Assembly: GCA_002293545.1 (NCBI GenBank) | Contig: DBDL01000206.1 | Span: 1-6,666 of the forward strand | From: Lachnoclostridium sp. UBA933 | GTDB lineage: Bacteria > Bacillota > Clostridia > Lachnospirales > Lachnospiraceae | Reading direction: 5' to 3' | Length of the DNA: 6,666 nt | Shown here: positions 6,293 to 6,666 of the stretch, one piece after another | Layout: each line of letters begins with the position of its first letter | Position numbering within the stretch: the stretch's first letter is position 1 | The notes under the pieces: generated by a model | The model's database searches: none | Seen by the model: the letters and a program-made list of their open reading frames with translations, nothing else | What the model was told of the DNA's origin: nothing | Translations under genes and position numbers: made by a program

Positions 6293-6299
6293 CACCTCT
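6293..6299 (-). promoter_or_regulatory. Ribosome binding site that sets the TTG start of the 7TM kinase
   Basis: AGAGGTG stands 7 nt before TTG 6285. No ATG or GTG nearby fits both this site and an intact first membrane helix. Confidence 0.65.
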
Positions 6300-6306
6300 T
6301 TCGGTT

Positions 6307-6323
6307 TATGATTAAGAATCATA
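6307..6323 (-). promoter_or_regulatory. Palindrome upstream of the 7TM kinase, overlapping a possible -10 box
   Basis: The 7-3-7 inverted repeat TATGATTCTTAATCATA (minus strand) ends 21 nt before the kinase TTG. Its first six bases, TATGAT, match the -10 consensus 5/6, but no convincing -35 lies 16-18 nt upstream. A promoter needing an activator, perhaps the encoded regulator itself, would look like this. On the plus strand the repeat is followed by ATTTTTATTT, but no plus-strand gene exists to need a terminator. On the minus strand there is no U-tract, so it is not a terminator for the GHKL gene. Confidence 0.35.
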
Positions 6324-6359
6324 GATTTTTATTTCTTCGCTTATCGGATAACTGCATTC

Positions 6360-6666
6360 TTATTTCCCCTGTAAGATAACCGATACTATGAACATGCTTT
6401 GGTCTGTTTTTATGTCCATGCTTCCCAGATATTTTTCCGTCACTTTTTGTACATTTCCCAGACCAATACCATGCAATGAGATGTTTGTGCCTTTCGATGT
6501 GATGGGAAGCCCTGTTTTTTCATTGATATCCACGTTCCCACTAAAGCTGTTTTTTACTTCTATTAAAAAGAATCTTCTTTTTTGACTGCCTGTAATTCGT
6601 ATTTGTTTCTCGCCGTCCTGCTGTTTCTGACATGCCTCCAATGCATTATCCAAAAGATTGTTTACA
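6360..6666 (-). CDS. GHKL (AgrC/HATPase_c_5-type) sensor histidine kinase, C-terminal end, cut by window edge
   Basis: Only the last 101 residues are visible; the gene continues past base 6666. They form the ATP-binding half of a GHKL ATPase: the N-box VNNLLDNALEAC at 1-12, the EVKNSF segment at 36-41 that replaces a normal DxGxG box in this family, and HGIGLGNVQKVTEKYLG at 65-81, the G2 lid. This arrangement is typical of HPK10 kinases such as AgrC, ComD and VirS, which usually have a polytopic N-terminal sensor and pair with a LytTR-type regulator. The missing part should hold the membrane segments and the phospho-acceptor His. The stop is 74 nt before the next kinase start and no terminator separates them, so read-through into the two-component genes is possible. 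Confidence 0.8.
   Translation of the reverse strand, partial: VNNLLDNALEACQKQQDGEKQIRITGSQKRRFFLIEVKNSFSGNVDINEKTGLPITSKGTNISLHGIGLGNVQKVTEKYLGSMDIKTDQSMFIVSVILQGK

Overview
All five recognisable protein genes in this window lie on the minus strand, and two of them run off the window ends. Moderate GC content, strong purine-rich ribosome binding sites, GTG and TTG starts, and the protein types (a cytoplasmic GH8 oligoxylanase, a dCache-PAS-GGDEF cyclase, a 7TM LytS-like kinase and an AgrC-like GHKL kinase) suggest a low-to-mid-GC Clostridia genome, most likely a gut Lachnospiraceae relative. This placement is an inference from protein style; no rRNA or other taxonomic marker is present.

In the direction of transcription, from right to left: (1) the C-terminal ATP-binding end of a GHKL sensor kinase (6360-6666). 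(2) After 74 nt holding a 17-bp palindrome, a two-gene two-component system: a 7TM LytS/YesM-like histidine kinase with a TTG start (5005-6285), whose stop overlaps by 4 nt the GTG start of a response regulator (4310-5008) with an OmpR-type winged helix. (3) A 180-nt gap with short palindromes, a hairpin plus U-tract terminator and a weak promoter candidate. (4) A membrane-bound diguanylate cyclase with an extracellular sensor (2171-4129). (5) A 246-nt gap (1925-2170) with four ATAAACA repeats, a 15-bp inverted repeat and a well-formed sigma-A-type promoter whose spacer is occupied by a palindromic operator candidate. (6) glmM (578-1924), followed after 27 nt by the N-terminal half of a GH8 reducing-end xylose-releasing exo-oligoxylanase (1-550).

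Functionally there are two blocks. The right and middle part is sensory: two kinases, one regulator and a c-di-GMP synthase. The left part is metabolic: amino-sugar phosphate mutase for cell-wall precursor supply plus intracellular xylo-oligosaccharide breakdown, probably co-transcribed from the operator-bearing promoter. No mobile element, CRISPR array, tRNA, rRNA or clearly novel system is visible. The most interesting points are the operator-in-spacer promoter driving an unusually placed glmM beside a xylan enzyme, the mixed-family kinase/regulator pair, and the repeat-rich region after the cyclase gene.
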